Of a DNA stretch of 64,000 nucleotides, positions 48,901 through 58,700 are shown in pieces. Location of the stretch: NCBI GenBank assembly GCA_902685375.1, contig LR738541.1, positions 5,828,001 through 5,892,000 of the forward strand, written 5' to 3'. The notes beneath the pieces are model-generated. The model saw nothing but the letters and a program-made list of their open reading frames with translations. It did no database searches and was not told where the DNA came from. The position numbers were made by a program, and so were the translations under genes. The stretch's first letter is position 1. The number at the start of each line of letters is the position of its first letter. This DNA comes from Neostethus bicornis (lineage: Eukaryota; Chordata; Actinopteri; Atheriniformes; Phallostethidae).

Positions 48901-49974
48901 GCGTCGTAGGCAGCTCTGTGGCCAGCTCCCCATTTACGATCAGGATCCCATGAAGTGTCAGTGTCTGGCCAGTGAGGACGAGGTAAATTATCCTTCCTTT
49001 AATAGTATCTCTAAGAAAGCTGCTAAAGTCACTGATTACATCTGAATGATCAATCAATATATAAATGTGGATCCCTTTTATTTCTTTATCCAGATTTCCT
49101 CCATGTTGCTTTTTGTGAAGCAGTACAAAACGGAGGTTTTAGGAGTCGGGGAGGTGGCGTTGCCCGGTGAAGGGGACGCTCTGAAGGAAGCAGCCAAACA
49201 GAGAACAGCGAAGGACCAGAGTGAGAGCAAGGATGGAGACCACCAGCGGGGGCAGTGTACCTCTGCTTCTGCCAACACAAATGGAATGGAGGAGGAAACT
49301 GAATATGTGAGTAAAAAGAGATGGAAAATAAATCAAGCAGGTTCTTCTAAAAGGAAAAGTACCAACTATAGGGTTATTATAGAATAGACAAAGATCGAAG
49401 GTAAGATCGGGTCTTTAATGACACGGAGTAAGTGGATGCAGATGAGCCTAATCAGCTAAGTCCTCCAATCAGCCGCCACCATAGAAATTATCTACGAGAT
49501 AAGATGGAGGTCTAAAGCAAGGGGGTAACTAATAATCCGCTTCTCTCTTTATTTGTTTCTATTTTCTAGCTTTGTACTGGTTGCCGTGGGAAGGTCGCTA
49601 AAGACACTCCAGCTGTTTATGCTGAGAGAGCAGGTTACCATGACGCCCTGTGGCATCCAACTTGCTTCACCTGCTCAGAGTGTGGACATGGCCTGGTGGA
49701 CTTGGTCTACTTCTGGTCCAATCAGAAGCTGCTGTGTGGACGCCATTACTGTCAGACGGTGTGGCCGCGATGCTCTGGCTGTGACGAGGTTATTCATCCA
49801 CTCATCCATCGCTACATTTTTTTGTTTCCTTGTTTTTATTTTTGATCTTTTCTTTTTCTCCAGCTGATCTTTTCATCCTCCTTCCTCACCAGTAAAAATG
49901 GACGAACATGGCATCCTCATCATTACTGCTGCTGGATATGTGGACAAAGTTTGGACACACCATGCCACCACTGA
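36943..49974 (+). CDS. lmcd1: LIM and cysteine-rich domains protein 1 (dyxin)
   Basis: In mammals LMCD1 is a cytoplasmic/nuclear cofactor that represses GATA6 and acts in cardiac and smooth muscle. Coding exons: 36943-36969, 45659-45750, 46633-46888, 48833-48982, 49094-49306, 49570-49788, 49864-49974. All phases agree, giving 355 residues (human 365). Visible: N-terminal Cys-rich CLQCKESCSGYQPHSWRKSC; a PET domain (about 80-200: GGLRMYKRNRMIVTNPVVSR, YMELLPENQQPV, RRQLCGQLPIYDQD); FVKQYKTEVLGVGEVALPG; a complete LIM1 (247-303); and LIM2 from Cys314. LIM2 shows C314, C317, H336, H339, C342 and C345, then ends DTPCHH-stop, lacking the last two zinc ligands and about 25 residues found in human. 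Intron 1 is 8.7 kb, and exon 1 codes only nine residues. The exon 6 donor GTTATT is weak. Confidence 0.94.
37730..37925 (-). mobile_element. tRNA-derived SINE-like element, degenerate
   Basis: Antisense copy of the family at 19240 and 40555: 'catccctcaccgggaaaatttatgtgctgc', 'acactgcagcaggctgcc', 'tcttctccaaggaccc' and a ruined tRNA-like head at about 37900. Confidence 0.65.
38850..39060 (-). mobile_element. Family B LINE 3' fragment
   Basis: The minus frame contains MLGLEPPGKRPRGRPKRRFM, then DTVKEDMKIVGVTKEEAGDR, and the tail. It lies in lmcd1 intron 1. Confidence 0.85.
39360..39645. repeat. Unclassified promoter/poly(A)-like repeat
   Basis: A T-rich block beginning tgtaatgtcttgtg and ending ttggttcctgacag, with 'ttggattaaacctttgtaaa' and 'tgcatctgagtcc' near its end. 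Similar architecture appears at 35190-35450 and 52745-53100. It could be a solo LTR or a SINE-like unit. The ends are not proven. Confidence 0.35.
39660..39930 (+). repeat. Family C interspersed repeat
   Basis: The order is gggctggttggcactgtggc, then ttctgtgtgcacattctcc, gggttttctccagg and cccaaaaaaacatgcatg, as in the copy at 54290. An extra duplicated phrase (ccaagtcccagg twice) suggests a short internal duplication. Confidence 0.75.
40555..40755 (-). mobile_element. tRNA-derived SINE-like element, best-preserved copy
   Basis: Read on the minus strand, it starts gggggaggcgatggctcagtggtagagcgg (A box) and has tttgattcccactgagttcgagtc (B-box region), then the conserved body and the LINE-like tail aaattttcccgttgagggatcaat. 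The same body occurs at 19240, 37730 and partly at 51005. Confidence 0.75.
40858..41249 (-). mobile_element. Family A LINE 3' fragment with 11-bp flanking repeat
   Basis: The minus frame is open for 123 codons: RVAGLSLRDRVRSSAVREEL, VERSQMGWFGHLVRMPRERL, RRRPRGRPRTRWRDYVSRLA, ending LLPPRPDPGTSGR. TAAAAATAAAT occurs at 40847-40857 and 41250-41260; the AT-rich word makes this duplication less certain. It is well preserved, hence probably young. Confidence 0.88.
41685..42055 (-). mobile_element. Family A LINE 3' fragment
   Basis: The minus strand carries GLSLRDRVRSSAIWEELGIE, GWFGHLVRMPPERLAGKVFW, then after a frameshift GRRPRTGW-type sequence to RPDPRTSGR. It lies 440 bases from the previous copy in the same orientation. 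Confidence 0.88.
43645..44190 (+). mobile_element. Family B LINE 3' fragment
   Basis: Parallel to 33850-34464: 'aatggagagtgtggaaaaggggtgaagaag', KRKVYKTVVRPAMLIGLETV, GKRTRGRPKRRFMDTVKEDM and DAADRVRWKK, ending gaaatgccgaaagaaggagaag. Frame broken in several places. Confidence 0.87.
44985..45290 (+). mobile_element. Family A LINE 3' fragment
   Basis: Plus landmarks: gaggagttctgccatccggg, gaggtgtttcgggcacgtcc and 'tggagagactatgtctcacag', then a deletion of the GELED part, then 'ctgttgcccccgcgatctggccctgg'. Similar A-rich words (acaaaaaaaactc / acaaaaaaaagctc) on both sides may be a target duplication. Confidence 0.82.
45990..46185 (+). repeat. Fish LINE-tail-like repeat
   Basis: Contains ttcaattcaattttatttgt atagccc, 'aaaccacagaatgtc..caatgggcttcacaa' and 'gacgctccttcatg'-like sequence, typical of dispersed L2-type 3' ends in fish. 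In lmcd1 intron 2. Family recognition is from memory. Confidence 0.55.
47525..47815 (-). mobile_element. Family A LINE fragment, strongly diverged
   Basis: In lmcd1 intron 3. 'tcatcttccacttcatccagtg', 'ttccagttcacctc', 'gctgtgagacagtgtctccaacgggtcc' and 'atgctcgaaccacgctatctgg' follow family A order on the minus strand. Confidence 0.72.
47886..47912. repeat. 27-nt near-perfect palindrome
   Basis: The sequence gaagtaccccc..gggggtacttc is centred on CTGCAG, with one unpaired C. It lies between two oppositely oriented family A pieces. Confidence 0.85.
47930..48750 (+). mobile_element. Family A LINE fragment, diverged, longer version
   Basis: In lmcd1 intron 3. Plus-strand segments follow the family: REGWSGRLTD..AASLIIRMVHWSVMVKKEL, KVKLWIYKSIYSPILTMV, 'gggtggtgaccgaaaaaacaagatcc' and AAEMSFLCRVAGLLLTDRVA. 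The part from about 47930 to 48200 is antisense-like to the RT region seen at 52500-52700, so the copy may itself be composite. Confidence 0.65.
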
Positions 49975-50694
49975 AACATACACTCTGCAAGACATTTTAT
50001 CTGAAATCTCTGTTTTATCAAATCAGCGTTCAGCAAGAATAACGCAATCACAAAGAAAAATTAGTCAAGCAGTTTCAGCGTTTAGAGTACAGTTTAATTT
50101 TTTTATTATTATTTAAGACAGAAGATGACTGGATGATTTATTCCTGTTTGGAAACTTTAAGTAGAACCACTTAGAAACTGAGAAGTAGAGAAGTGCCGAT
50201 TGATACGATGTGTGTGTTGACCTTTTAAAGAACCGACTCGGATAGAATCCAGACCGCATGGTTACTTTAGAAGCTGAGACGTGACAAAATTCAGTACAGT
50301 ACAGCAAGCGAACGAATCAGTTTGAATATTTCTCTTTTGTTTCTTGGACGTTACTTTTGTGAGTTTTTATTATAAATATATTAAACTTGTGAAGAATTAG
50401 TCTGTAATTAAATTAAAAACAACTGAATTTCAGTTGTTGTTTATATTAATATAAAATAATGGACTAACTTATCGATGTAAACCCTCATTCGTCCCTCGTC
50501 GTAAGAGGCTTCAAAGTGTCTTCTTGACCGTACGTTTAACCAGTTCTCTATCAGCTTCAAAAGGATTTCTGGAAGGAAGTCAGTTTCCAGCAGACCACTT
50601 TGAACCCTTTTTTGACAACTGAGTGTATCATCATGCAGTTTTGCAATTTTCAAATAAATGAAACTTTTTATATAATCCATTGTTTGTATTTTTC

Positions 50695-50970
50695 ATTGAT
50701 TTGACCGTATCTTCGGTCACACCAACTATCTTCATGTCTTCCTTCACTGTATCCATGAACCTCCTCTTTGGTCTTCCTCTAGTCCTCTTTCCTGGTGATT
50801 CCAAACCCAGCATCCTTCTTCTGATGTACTCTCTCTCTCTCCTCTGCACATGTCCAAACCATCTCAGTCGGACCTCTCTGACTTTATCTCCAAAACCTCT
50901 AACATGTGCTGTTCCTCTGATCCTGTCCATCCTGGTCACTCCCAGAGAGATCCTCAGCATCTCAAGATCA
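50695..50970 (-). mobile_element. Family B LINE 3' fragment
   Basis: The minus frame gives EMLRISLGVTRMDRIRGTAH, DKVREVRLRWFGHVQRRERE, RTRGRPKRRFMDTVKEDMKI and VGVTEDTV. Uninterrupted for about 90 codons, truncated at both ends. Confidence 0.88.
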
Positions 50971-51003
50971 TGGTCCAACTAAGAAAAGACTTTATTTTTA
51001 CAT

Positions 51004-51060
51004 ACTCTATTGATTCCTCACTGGAGAAATTTGTGTGCTGCCCTACTACATTATGTAATT
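51004..51060 (-). mobile_element. SINE-like tail fragment
   Basis: 'tctattgattcctcactggagaaatttgtgtgctgccctactaca' matches the tail of the SINE at 40560-40610. The tRNA-like head is absent. Confidence 0.5.
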
Positions 51061-51196
51061 AAATATAATAAGGATTGTTGTAGATTTTACAGGAAGAGAT
51101 CAGAAAACCATTTTTTTTACTTAAAATCAACCAGATTGAGCAAGATTTTGTACACATTTAAGTCTCAGAGAAAAGTCCAACAGCAGGTAGTATAAG

Positions 51197-51201
<5 letters not shown>

Positions 51202-51237
<36 letters not shown>

Positions 51238-51294
51238 GTGTGTGTGTGTGTGTGTGTATGCGTGCATGCGTGCGTGCGTGTGTGTGCGTGTGTG
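51202..51294. repeat. (TG)n/(TGCG)n microsatellite
   Basis: Gt dinucleotides interrupted by tatg, then tgcgtgcgtg units. Confidence 0.95.
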
Positions 51295-51824
51295 AGCTGA
51301 CCTACAGCCTGCAGGAATTTAAGGTATTCTTGTGGTTTCTAGCTCAGCGTTCCAGACCAGTCACGTCACCAGATGATCTTCTGAAAGAAAAACCAGATCA
51401 GGATATTTTTAGAAGCAGTTTCATTTGATTGGTGGAGTTTTAAGGCCTTTTAAAGCAGGTTCACAAAGTTTCAGGGGTTACTCATCACTTCTTACACCCC
51501 AGGAGTTTAGACTAATATGGCTGGAAAAGAACGTTGTTTAAAATCCAACACTGTAAACCTGAGATGTTTGAGAGTTTTTCTACGTTCAATAGAAAACTCC
51601 TGAATATTTATGATGAATATTGGTTGTTCTAAACCATTTCAAACTGTAGGACTTCCTGTTTACATAACTGATGCTTTGTGTGATTCGCAGGTTACCTTTT
51701 TAATAAAATCAAACAGAGTTAAATACAGAGTTCTTAAATATTTATGGGTGAGTGTGTGTGAGTGCAGGCGTTTGTGTGTGTATGAGAGAGAGTTTGTGTT
51801 TTTAATCCAACACGTGTTACATTG

Positions 51825-52740
51825 CTTTCCGTTGTCTTCCGCTTATCCGAGGCTGGGTCGCAGGGACAACAGCCTCAGACAGGAAGCCCAGGCTTCTCTC
51901 ACCCCAGCTTCATCCTCCATCTCACCTGGAAGGATCCTGAGTTGTTCCCCAGCCAGCTGTGAGACATAGTCTCTCCAGCGGGTCCAGGGTCTGCCTTGGG
52001 TTTCCTCCCAGCGGAAGGTATCCGAAACATCTCACCAGCGAGGCGCTCGGGAGGCATCCTGACCAGATGCCCGAACCACCACATCTGGCTTCTCTCGACC
52101 TGGAGGAGCAGCGGCTCTACTCTGAGCTCCTCCCGGATGGCAGAACTCCTCACCCGATCTCTGAGTCAGAGCCCAGCCACCCTGCGGAGGAAGCTCATTT
52201 CGGCCGCTTGTACCCGCGATCTCATTCTTTCGGTCACCCCCCACAGCTGGTGACCACAGGTGAGGGTTGGAAAGCAGATCGACTTGTAAATCGGGAACTT
52301 TGCTTTTCGGCTCAACTCTTTCTTTACCACGACGGACCGATGCAGCGTCCTGGTTATTGTTGACGCCGCACCGATCCGCCTGGCTATCTCCTGCTTCATC
52401 CTTCCCACACTCATGAAGAAGACCCCAGTACAGTACTTAAACTCTTCCATTTGGGGCGGGACCCGTTCCCTGACCTCTAGAGGACATTCCACCCTTTTCA
52501 AGAGAGAACCATGGTCTTGGATTTGGAGGCACTAATTCCCATCCTGGCCGCTTCACACTCAGCAGCAAATAGGTCCAGTGAGAGCTGGAGATCACGGTCC
52601 AATGAGGACAACAGGAACACATCATCTGCAAAAAGCAGAGATCCAATCATGAGGTCACCAAACCGGATCCATCCAACGCCTCGGCTGCACCTAGATATTC
52701 TGTTCATAAACGTAATGAACAGAATCGGTGAACATCCAAT
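51825..52740 (-). mobile_element. Family A LINE, longest copy in the window
   Basis: The minus strand spans from the RT catalytic block (GSLLFADDVFLLSSLDRDLQ, then ISASKSKTMVL) through MKQEIARRIGAASTITRTLH, KAKFPIYKSICFPTLT and AAEMSFLRRVAGL to the C-terminal GETMSHSWLG region, in three frames. It shows the ancestral module order (RT, EREIDRR, YVPTLT, AEMSFLRR, RPRGRPRTRW), useful as a reference for the scrambled copy at 3408. Confidence 0.9.
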
Positions 52741-53552
52741 AATTAATAGAAACTGTCATGATCCCCTCACCTGCCACCAGAGGGAGCCCTGGACCTTCCC
52801 CTTTCTCCCGGATCTCAAACACCTGCGGTCGTTATCCTGATCCCACACATCTGTGGATCCTTCTACCTGCTGCCTATTCAAAACCAATCACTTCTTTGTC
52901 CGGTCATTACCATCCCTTCCAGTCAGGGCTTCCTGGCTACCTAACCAAGTTTATCATTGAACGCTGTTATATTTTTTTAACTCAAAGACATTCCTTGTGA
53001 TTAAATCCTATGTTTTTGCCTTAGAGCCTTGCTGGAGTTTTTGTTCAATAAATCCTGTTTATGTCCAATTTGGGTCCACCTCCTCCATTCATATCTTAAC
53101 AAGAAACACACACAAAAAAATTCCATTCATTCTCAAAAAATACCAACAAAATGCATAAAATAATTTAATCTCTATTTTAAAAATATTGTGAAACAGTTAA
53201 AAAAAAAGCCCCAAAAATGTACAAAATCACATCATTTACTTTCATGTTTTATTCATGATACATTCAAGATCAAACGTGAGCGTACTGATTAAAAAGAAAT
53301 AAAAGATTAAAAAAATAATTTACACTTTTAAAGTAACTTATCAGGATGTGTGTGGACTGAAGGAGGAATTAGAAGAAAGTCAAGAACTTACGTCAAGAAC
53401 TTTGCACTCGCGTAGAAATGCTATCTTTTTTTTTATCTGAAGATTTCATATTTCCTGTGGTCCTTGAAGGCATCGCCCCCGTTATGTAATTTTTGGGTGA
53501 AAGAGAAGAAACAAGAATCAAAGAAACACGGAAAACGATCCGGACAGGTATG

Positions 53553-53554
<2 letters not shown>

Positions 53555-53602
<48 letters not shown>
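53555..53602. repeat. (CA)n microsatellite
   Basis: Uninterrupted ca dinucleotides, followed by a second short run after cgtcta. Confidence 0.95.
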
Positions 53603-53606
<4 letters not shown>

Positions 53607-54289
53607 TACACACACACTCAAATCAGAGAAGATCCTGGTAAAATAAAGCCGGTTTTCATTTAGAAACACATCGTTATGAAGCTTGAATCTTAAGGTCATC
53701 ACTATGTTTAGCGTGATTCAGGTGTTCTAAAGAGAAACCATAGAAACACAATCTGTTTGAAACACATGGATTTAAAAAATATATCTGATTAGATTTTCAT
53801 TTTTTTTATTCAATGTATTTTTAAGTTGAAGGTTTTCAGAAAATCAGACATATTTGACTCAAACAGACAGTTTCCTTTTATATTTTTACGGTTTACTTTT
53901 CTGCTGACTCATGATTTAAGCTGTTTTTAATTTTTTATAATAATCATTACTAAAGAAAAAAATGAATTAAATTAAATTTGATTTGGAAACAAAAATAATT
54001 GAATGGTAATAAACATTAATACAGTACATGTTTATGACAGCCTTATTAGTGAGTTTGTTTTTAGATAAACATAAAATAGCAGCAAGAATATGTTGAAGAA
54101 AATACTTCACAAACTTACAGGTTCATCTGTAGTTGGTACTGAGTAGATGTAGATTCAAAGTTTTTTTTTTTTTACTGTCAGACATTTTGACAAACTCCAA
54201 GTATAAGTACAAAAAGATACAAGAAATAAAAACAAAACAGTCTAAGTAAACAATGTACAGTGAGACAACATGAGAGATGGTCGATGATT

Positions 54290-54655
54290 ATTTACAGAGT
54301 AGTGGGTAGCACAGTGGCCTCACAACGAAGGTCGTGAGTTTGAGTCCCGGGTGGAGACAAGACTTGGAACACTGGTCATTCTGTGTGGAGTTTGCATGTT
54401 CTCCCCAGGTTTTCTCTGGCTACTCCGGTTTCCTCCCACCCTCCAAAAACATGCATGCTAGGTTGATTGGCCGGTGCCAAATTACCCCTTGTAATGAGTG
54501 TGTGTGTGAGTATGGTTGTATGTCTGTGGCCCGTGACAGACTGACAACTTGTTTGGAGTGTACCCAGCCCTTTGCCTCATATCAGCCGGGATGGGCGCTG
54601 GTAAATCCCGCAACCCAGTAAGGGATGGGCGGTTAAGAAGGTGACTGATTTACAG
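54290..54655 (+). repeat. Family C interspersed repeat, fullest copy
   Basis: Runs from gtagtgggtagcacagtggcctcacaacg through 'ttctgtgtggagtttgcatgttctcc', 'ggtttcctcccaccctccaaaaacatgcatg' and 'gtaatgagtgtgtgtgtgag' to 'gggatgggcgctggtaaatcccgcaacccag' and 'aagggatgggcggttaagaagg'. The head (agtgggtagcacagtggcc) could be tRNA-derived. Confidence 0.75.
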
Positions 54656-54689
54656 TGTAGTATTAAAGTGACGGTGCAGTATTATAGTG

Positions 54690-55250
54690 TTTATTGTCAT
54701 AACAGTGAGTGTTGCCGTAACGTGTCCTTAGGACTAGTGAGTTGGGTGTGCAAGGGGGAAGGAAGCCAGTGGGGTGATTGCGTTCACAGTAGATATATTA
54801 TGGTCCTGTACCACTTCCCTTAATGGGAGAGGTAGAAACAGTCTGTTTCCTGAGTGGGTAAGGCCAGTTGCTATGCGCCTGGCCTTCTGCTGAACCTGGG
54901 AGCTGTAGATCAAGTCCAAATCTTGCAGCCGTGGATCGCCTGTGGAGTCCTCACCACCAGGGCCAAGTCTTCTTTTGTCCTGTGTAGTGCAGCTGCCATA
55001 CCACACAGTCATGCTGAGAGACAGGATACTCTCAATGGAGGCTTTGCAGAAGTTCATTAGAAGTTGGGAGGAGAGTCCAAAGTGGTCCTCAGGAAGTCCA
55101 GTAATAACTTCCTGAGGAAGTAAAGATATTTTGGGGTCTTCTTCACTAGGTGTGACGGGTTAGTGGTCCATGAGAGGTCAGAGGAGATATGGATGCTGTC
55201 AACATGCTTCACAGCCTACCCCTGTATGCAGGAAACAGTGTGTTCAGATC
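54690..55250 (-). mobile_element. LINE ORF2 C-terminal fragment
   Basis: The minus frame gives FCKASIESILSLSMTVWYGS, then CTTQDKRRL, then KARRIATGLTHSGNRLFLPL. This is the usual end of a fish L1/L2-type polymerase ORF where one expects FYRCTIESILT..WYG and HPSHRLF. Two frameshifts. Confidence 0.7.
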
Positions 55251-55480
55251 TCCTGGACCTCCTGTAGGCAGTTTAGTTATAATTATTTTGGAAGATATGG
55301 CATTCACAAGAATTTGTGGCTTAAACCATTGTGACCTTGACCTCTGGTTGCATGATCCTGAAAACCCAATCAGTTCATCTATTGTTGGTACAGAGTAACT
55401 GTGGACAGTTTAATTAACATCTAAAGTCAAGGTCACAAATCAAAGCGTTTGTTTTTACTGTTGTTTTGCAGCCTCAAAAT

Positions 55481-55739
55481 GAGATTTATATTGTGTAGTG
55501 CACACGCCCAGTGGGCGGGACGAAGTGGGGAGCAAGATGACGAGTAAATTAAGAGACAAAAGCAGAAGTTACACTGAATTGTATTTAAAAACTTTTTTAA
55601 TGTCAAATATCACATTCCTGGGCTAAAAAATCTTTTTACCCATCTGTGGTATAAGATAGAAAATATTACACCACCTCTTTAACCTGGAGGAGTTGGTGTT
55701 TTTTAAAGTGTTGTGTTTGTTTTGATTGTTAAGGGAACA
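55481..55739 (+). promoter_or_regulatory. abhd6: Probable abhd6 5' flank
   Basis: GC box GTGGGCGGGA (55511-55520). The coding exon is preceded by ttgtgtttgttttgattgttaag, which could be a splice acceptor, so the start codon may lie in exon 2 as in many abhd6 genes. Not provable from sequence alone. Confidence 0.4.
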
Positions 55740-58700
55740 ATGGACACAAAAATGAGTATGACCATAATGCTAACGGGAGGGCTTCTGGCTGTTCCTGTCC
55801 TCGTCTTCATCACATCCCTCCTATTCTGGCCTGGAAAACTTCTCAAGCTGTACAACTGGTAAAAACCAACACACTCACACACAGAAAACACTCTGCAGTA
55901 GATTTAACATTTATCTACGACATCCATTTTTATTTTTATAGTTTTCACAATTTGTATTGAGAGGAAAATATTTCTTGTCATCTATAAAGTTTTTTTTAGT
56001 TTTAAAAAAACTTTACAAAAAGTTATTCCCCTGGATTCTTGGAAAAAAAAAGTACCTCCAGTGTGTTCAAGGGTCTTATTCTAGTGAGAGAAATTTACCA
56101 ACCAGATGCCTGAGCCACTTCCTCCATTTCCTCTGGATGTGAAGGAGCTAGCCAGATGCATCAGAGTGTTTCTTTCACTCTGTGTCGCTGCTTTCTGGTC
56201 GAAACTGGTTGTGACGTGTGTAATGCACTACGGTTTCGTTTCGTCATCTTCCACTTTTCTGGGGCCGGGTCGCAGGGGCAAAAGCCTCAGACGGAAAGGC
56301 CAGGCTCTCTCTCCCCGGCTGCATCCTCCAGCTCATCCCCAAGGATCCCAAGTTGTTCTCTAGCCAGCTGTGAGACATAGTCTTTCCAGCAGGTCCGGGG
56401 TCTTGGTCTCTTCCCGGTAGGACGTGCCCGAAACATCTCACCAGCAAGGCACTCGAGGGTCATCCTGACCAGATGCCCGAACCACCTCATCTGGCTTCTC
56501 TCGAGCTGGAGGAGCGGCTCAACACCAAGCTCCTCCCGGATGGCAGAACTCCTCACCCAATCTCCGAGTGAGGGCCCAGCCACCCTTACGGAGGGAGCTT
56601 GTTTCTGCCGCTTGTATCCGCGATCTCATTCTTTCGGTCACCACCCACAGCTGGTGACCATAGGTGAGAAGGTGAGGGTAGGAACGTAGATCGACTTGTA
56701 AATCGAGAGCTTTGCTTTTCGGCTCAGCTCTCTCTTTACCACAATGGACTGATGCAGTGTCCTAGTTATTGCTGATTCCGCACCGATCCGCCTGCCGATC
56801 TCCCGCTCCATCCTTCCCCCTCTCGTGAACAAGACCCTGAGATACTTAAACTCCTGCACAAGGGGCAGGACCCTGTCCCTCACCTGCAGGGGCATTTCAC
56901 CCTTTTCAGGGCGAGGACCATGGTCTCGGATTTGGAGGCACTAATTCCCGGATATACCTTTTTGCATTTGACACCATAGAGGCCTTCTATTTGTTGATTG
57001 GCTGGTCTTTTTCAGGGGGTTCTCAATTATAACCTTAAATGTGCAATCCCAGCCAAGTAGTGGGTAAAATTAAATTGAGCTAAGTGAAAAGGTGGTGCCA
57101 GCCTGGCCATGGAGGAGCAGCAACTGTACTTCGATGATACCCTATCTTTAACAGAGAACCCAGACACCTTGCAGAAGAAACCTCTAGTCTCGATGGTGTG
57201 GGGTTATACACTCAGAGGGTTGAAGGCCCCTGAGAGGAAAGAAGCCCGTTGTCTGTAGAAAGGAGTGGCCTTGTGAGTGTGACGTCACCTAAAATGTTTG
57301 GCTCTAAACAAATGAGGGCAATTAAGTTGCCATTTTCTGCCAACATGGACGGTGCCATGTTGTATTTTTGGAGCCAAAAAAAAATGCCAGCTTTTGCATC
57401 CAGGGACAGACCAGCACCCATCTCCCTCTTCATGTAACCCTTTTAGCCTCCCCTGTAGGTGGTGGGCCCATTGGCAAGGAGGCACATGAAACTTTTTTGG
57501 AATGTGCACTATGGGCAAAGTCCCCATGAGGCGCCCCTGCAGAGGCTGTTGCCCCCTGTAATCCAAACTTGGACAAGCAGGCAACAATAGTACAGTATGA
57601 CTGAATGCTTTTATTTGGTTCAGTTAAAAAACAAATAATTAATATTTGTCCAAAAAAATGATCAGTCAGTAACCAAAAAGGAATAGGCTGAAGGCACAAG
57701 GCTTATTTTTTGCCTACCCTGTTTGCTGACCTACAATCAAACGTCCCCTCATGAAGTGAACAGTCACTACATTGGGAAATTGTTGTATCTAATTGGCCGG
57801 TTATTAGTAATGACAAAAAATGAAGAATGTGTGATAACTAACATAAAAGAACCAAAAAGATTATTCCAGCAGCAGACTGAATATCCGCTGATTTTTCAAA
57901 AGAAGTTTTTGTGTCCTGAGACTTCTTAAAGCTGTTGCGTGCTTCATTTTTGGCAAGCAGGCATGTGCTACATACAATGTCCAGTTTCTATTTACAATCA
58001 TTGGTTTTAACTAAGCGTAGTGTTCTCTCTGATTTTATTTATCTTCTTTCATGTTTGAGAAAGTTTCTTTGTGAAATAGCCACGGTGTCCCTGATTGTGT
58101 CATGTGGACTTTGAACCAAAAGCTCGCCTCAAGGTTTCCAGCAGGATTATAGTTACAGTCGCTCAGCTCTGCTATCTATGAGATTTTTTGTTCTTCTACA
58201 GCTACCAGCTGGTATCATGAGTGCAGTTTAAAAATGAAACATTAGGTGTGACATTTGCGCTGGGAGGATGGTCCACAGAAGATCAGATTTTAGCTGCTGT
58301 TTCTCTAAATCCGGAGGAGACAGAAGAAGTGGCTCGGGCAGCTGGTTAGGCTGCTTCTTTATGAGATGTAGAACACATTACGGGAATTTCAACTTTCAGA
58401 TTTAAGGACTTTCCTTACATCTCTCAGATAGGACTACATCTTAGAATCATCTCCAGCTTTAAGGACTACATCTCCCAATTATAAACAGACCACATTTCAA
58501 AGATAGACTACACGTCCCAGCTTTTGGAGAAATTTGATTTCATTTTCATAAAATATATATAAATATAATAATATTATTTATATAGTTTTATATAAATCAT
58601 TATATTAAAGGATCATTTTATTGTTTACTGTTTTTGTGATGACTTTTAACACCTGTGGAGGAGCGCTAGATAAAAAATACATATTTGAGTTAGCTTAGAT

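Larger units (their letters stand above)
49975..55480. other. lmcd1-abhd6 intergenic spacer
   Basis: I see no convincing exon. Besides the listed LINE, family C and microsatellite entries, 50110-50690, 51300-51820 and 53100-54280 show only AT-rich unassigned DNA. A block at 52745-53100 resembles the unclassified repeats at 35190 and 39360 (ttgttcaataaatcctg near its end). Confidence 0.45.

Noticed and set aside
48830..49050. Read-through ORF past lmcd1 exon 4
   Set aside because: The donor GTAAAT at 48983 and the collinear human protein show that the extra residues are intronic.
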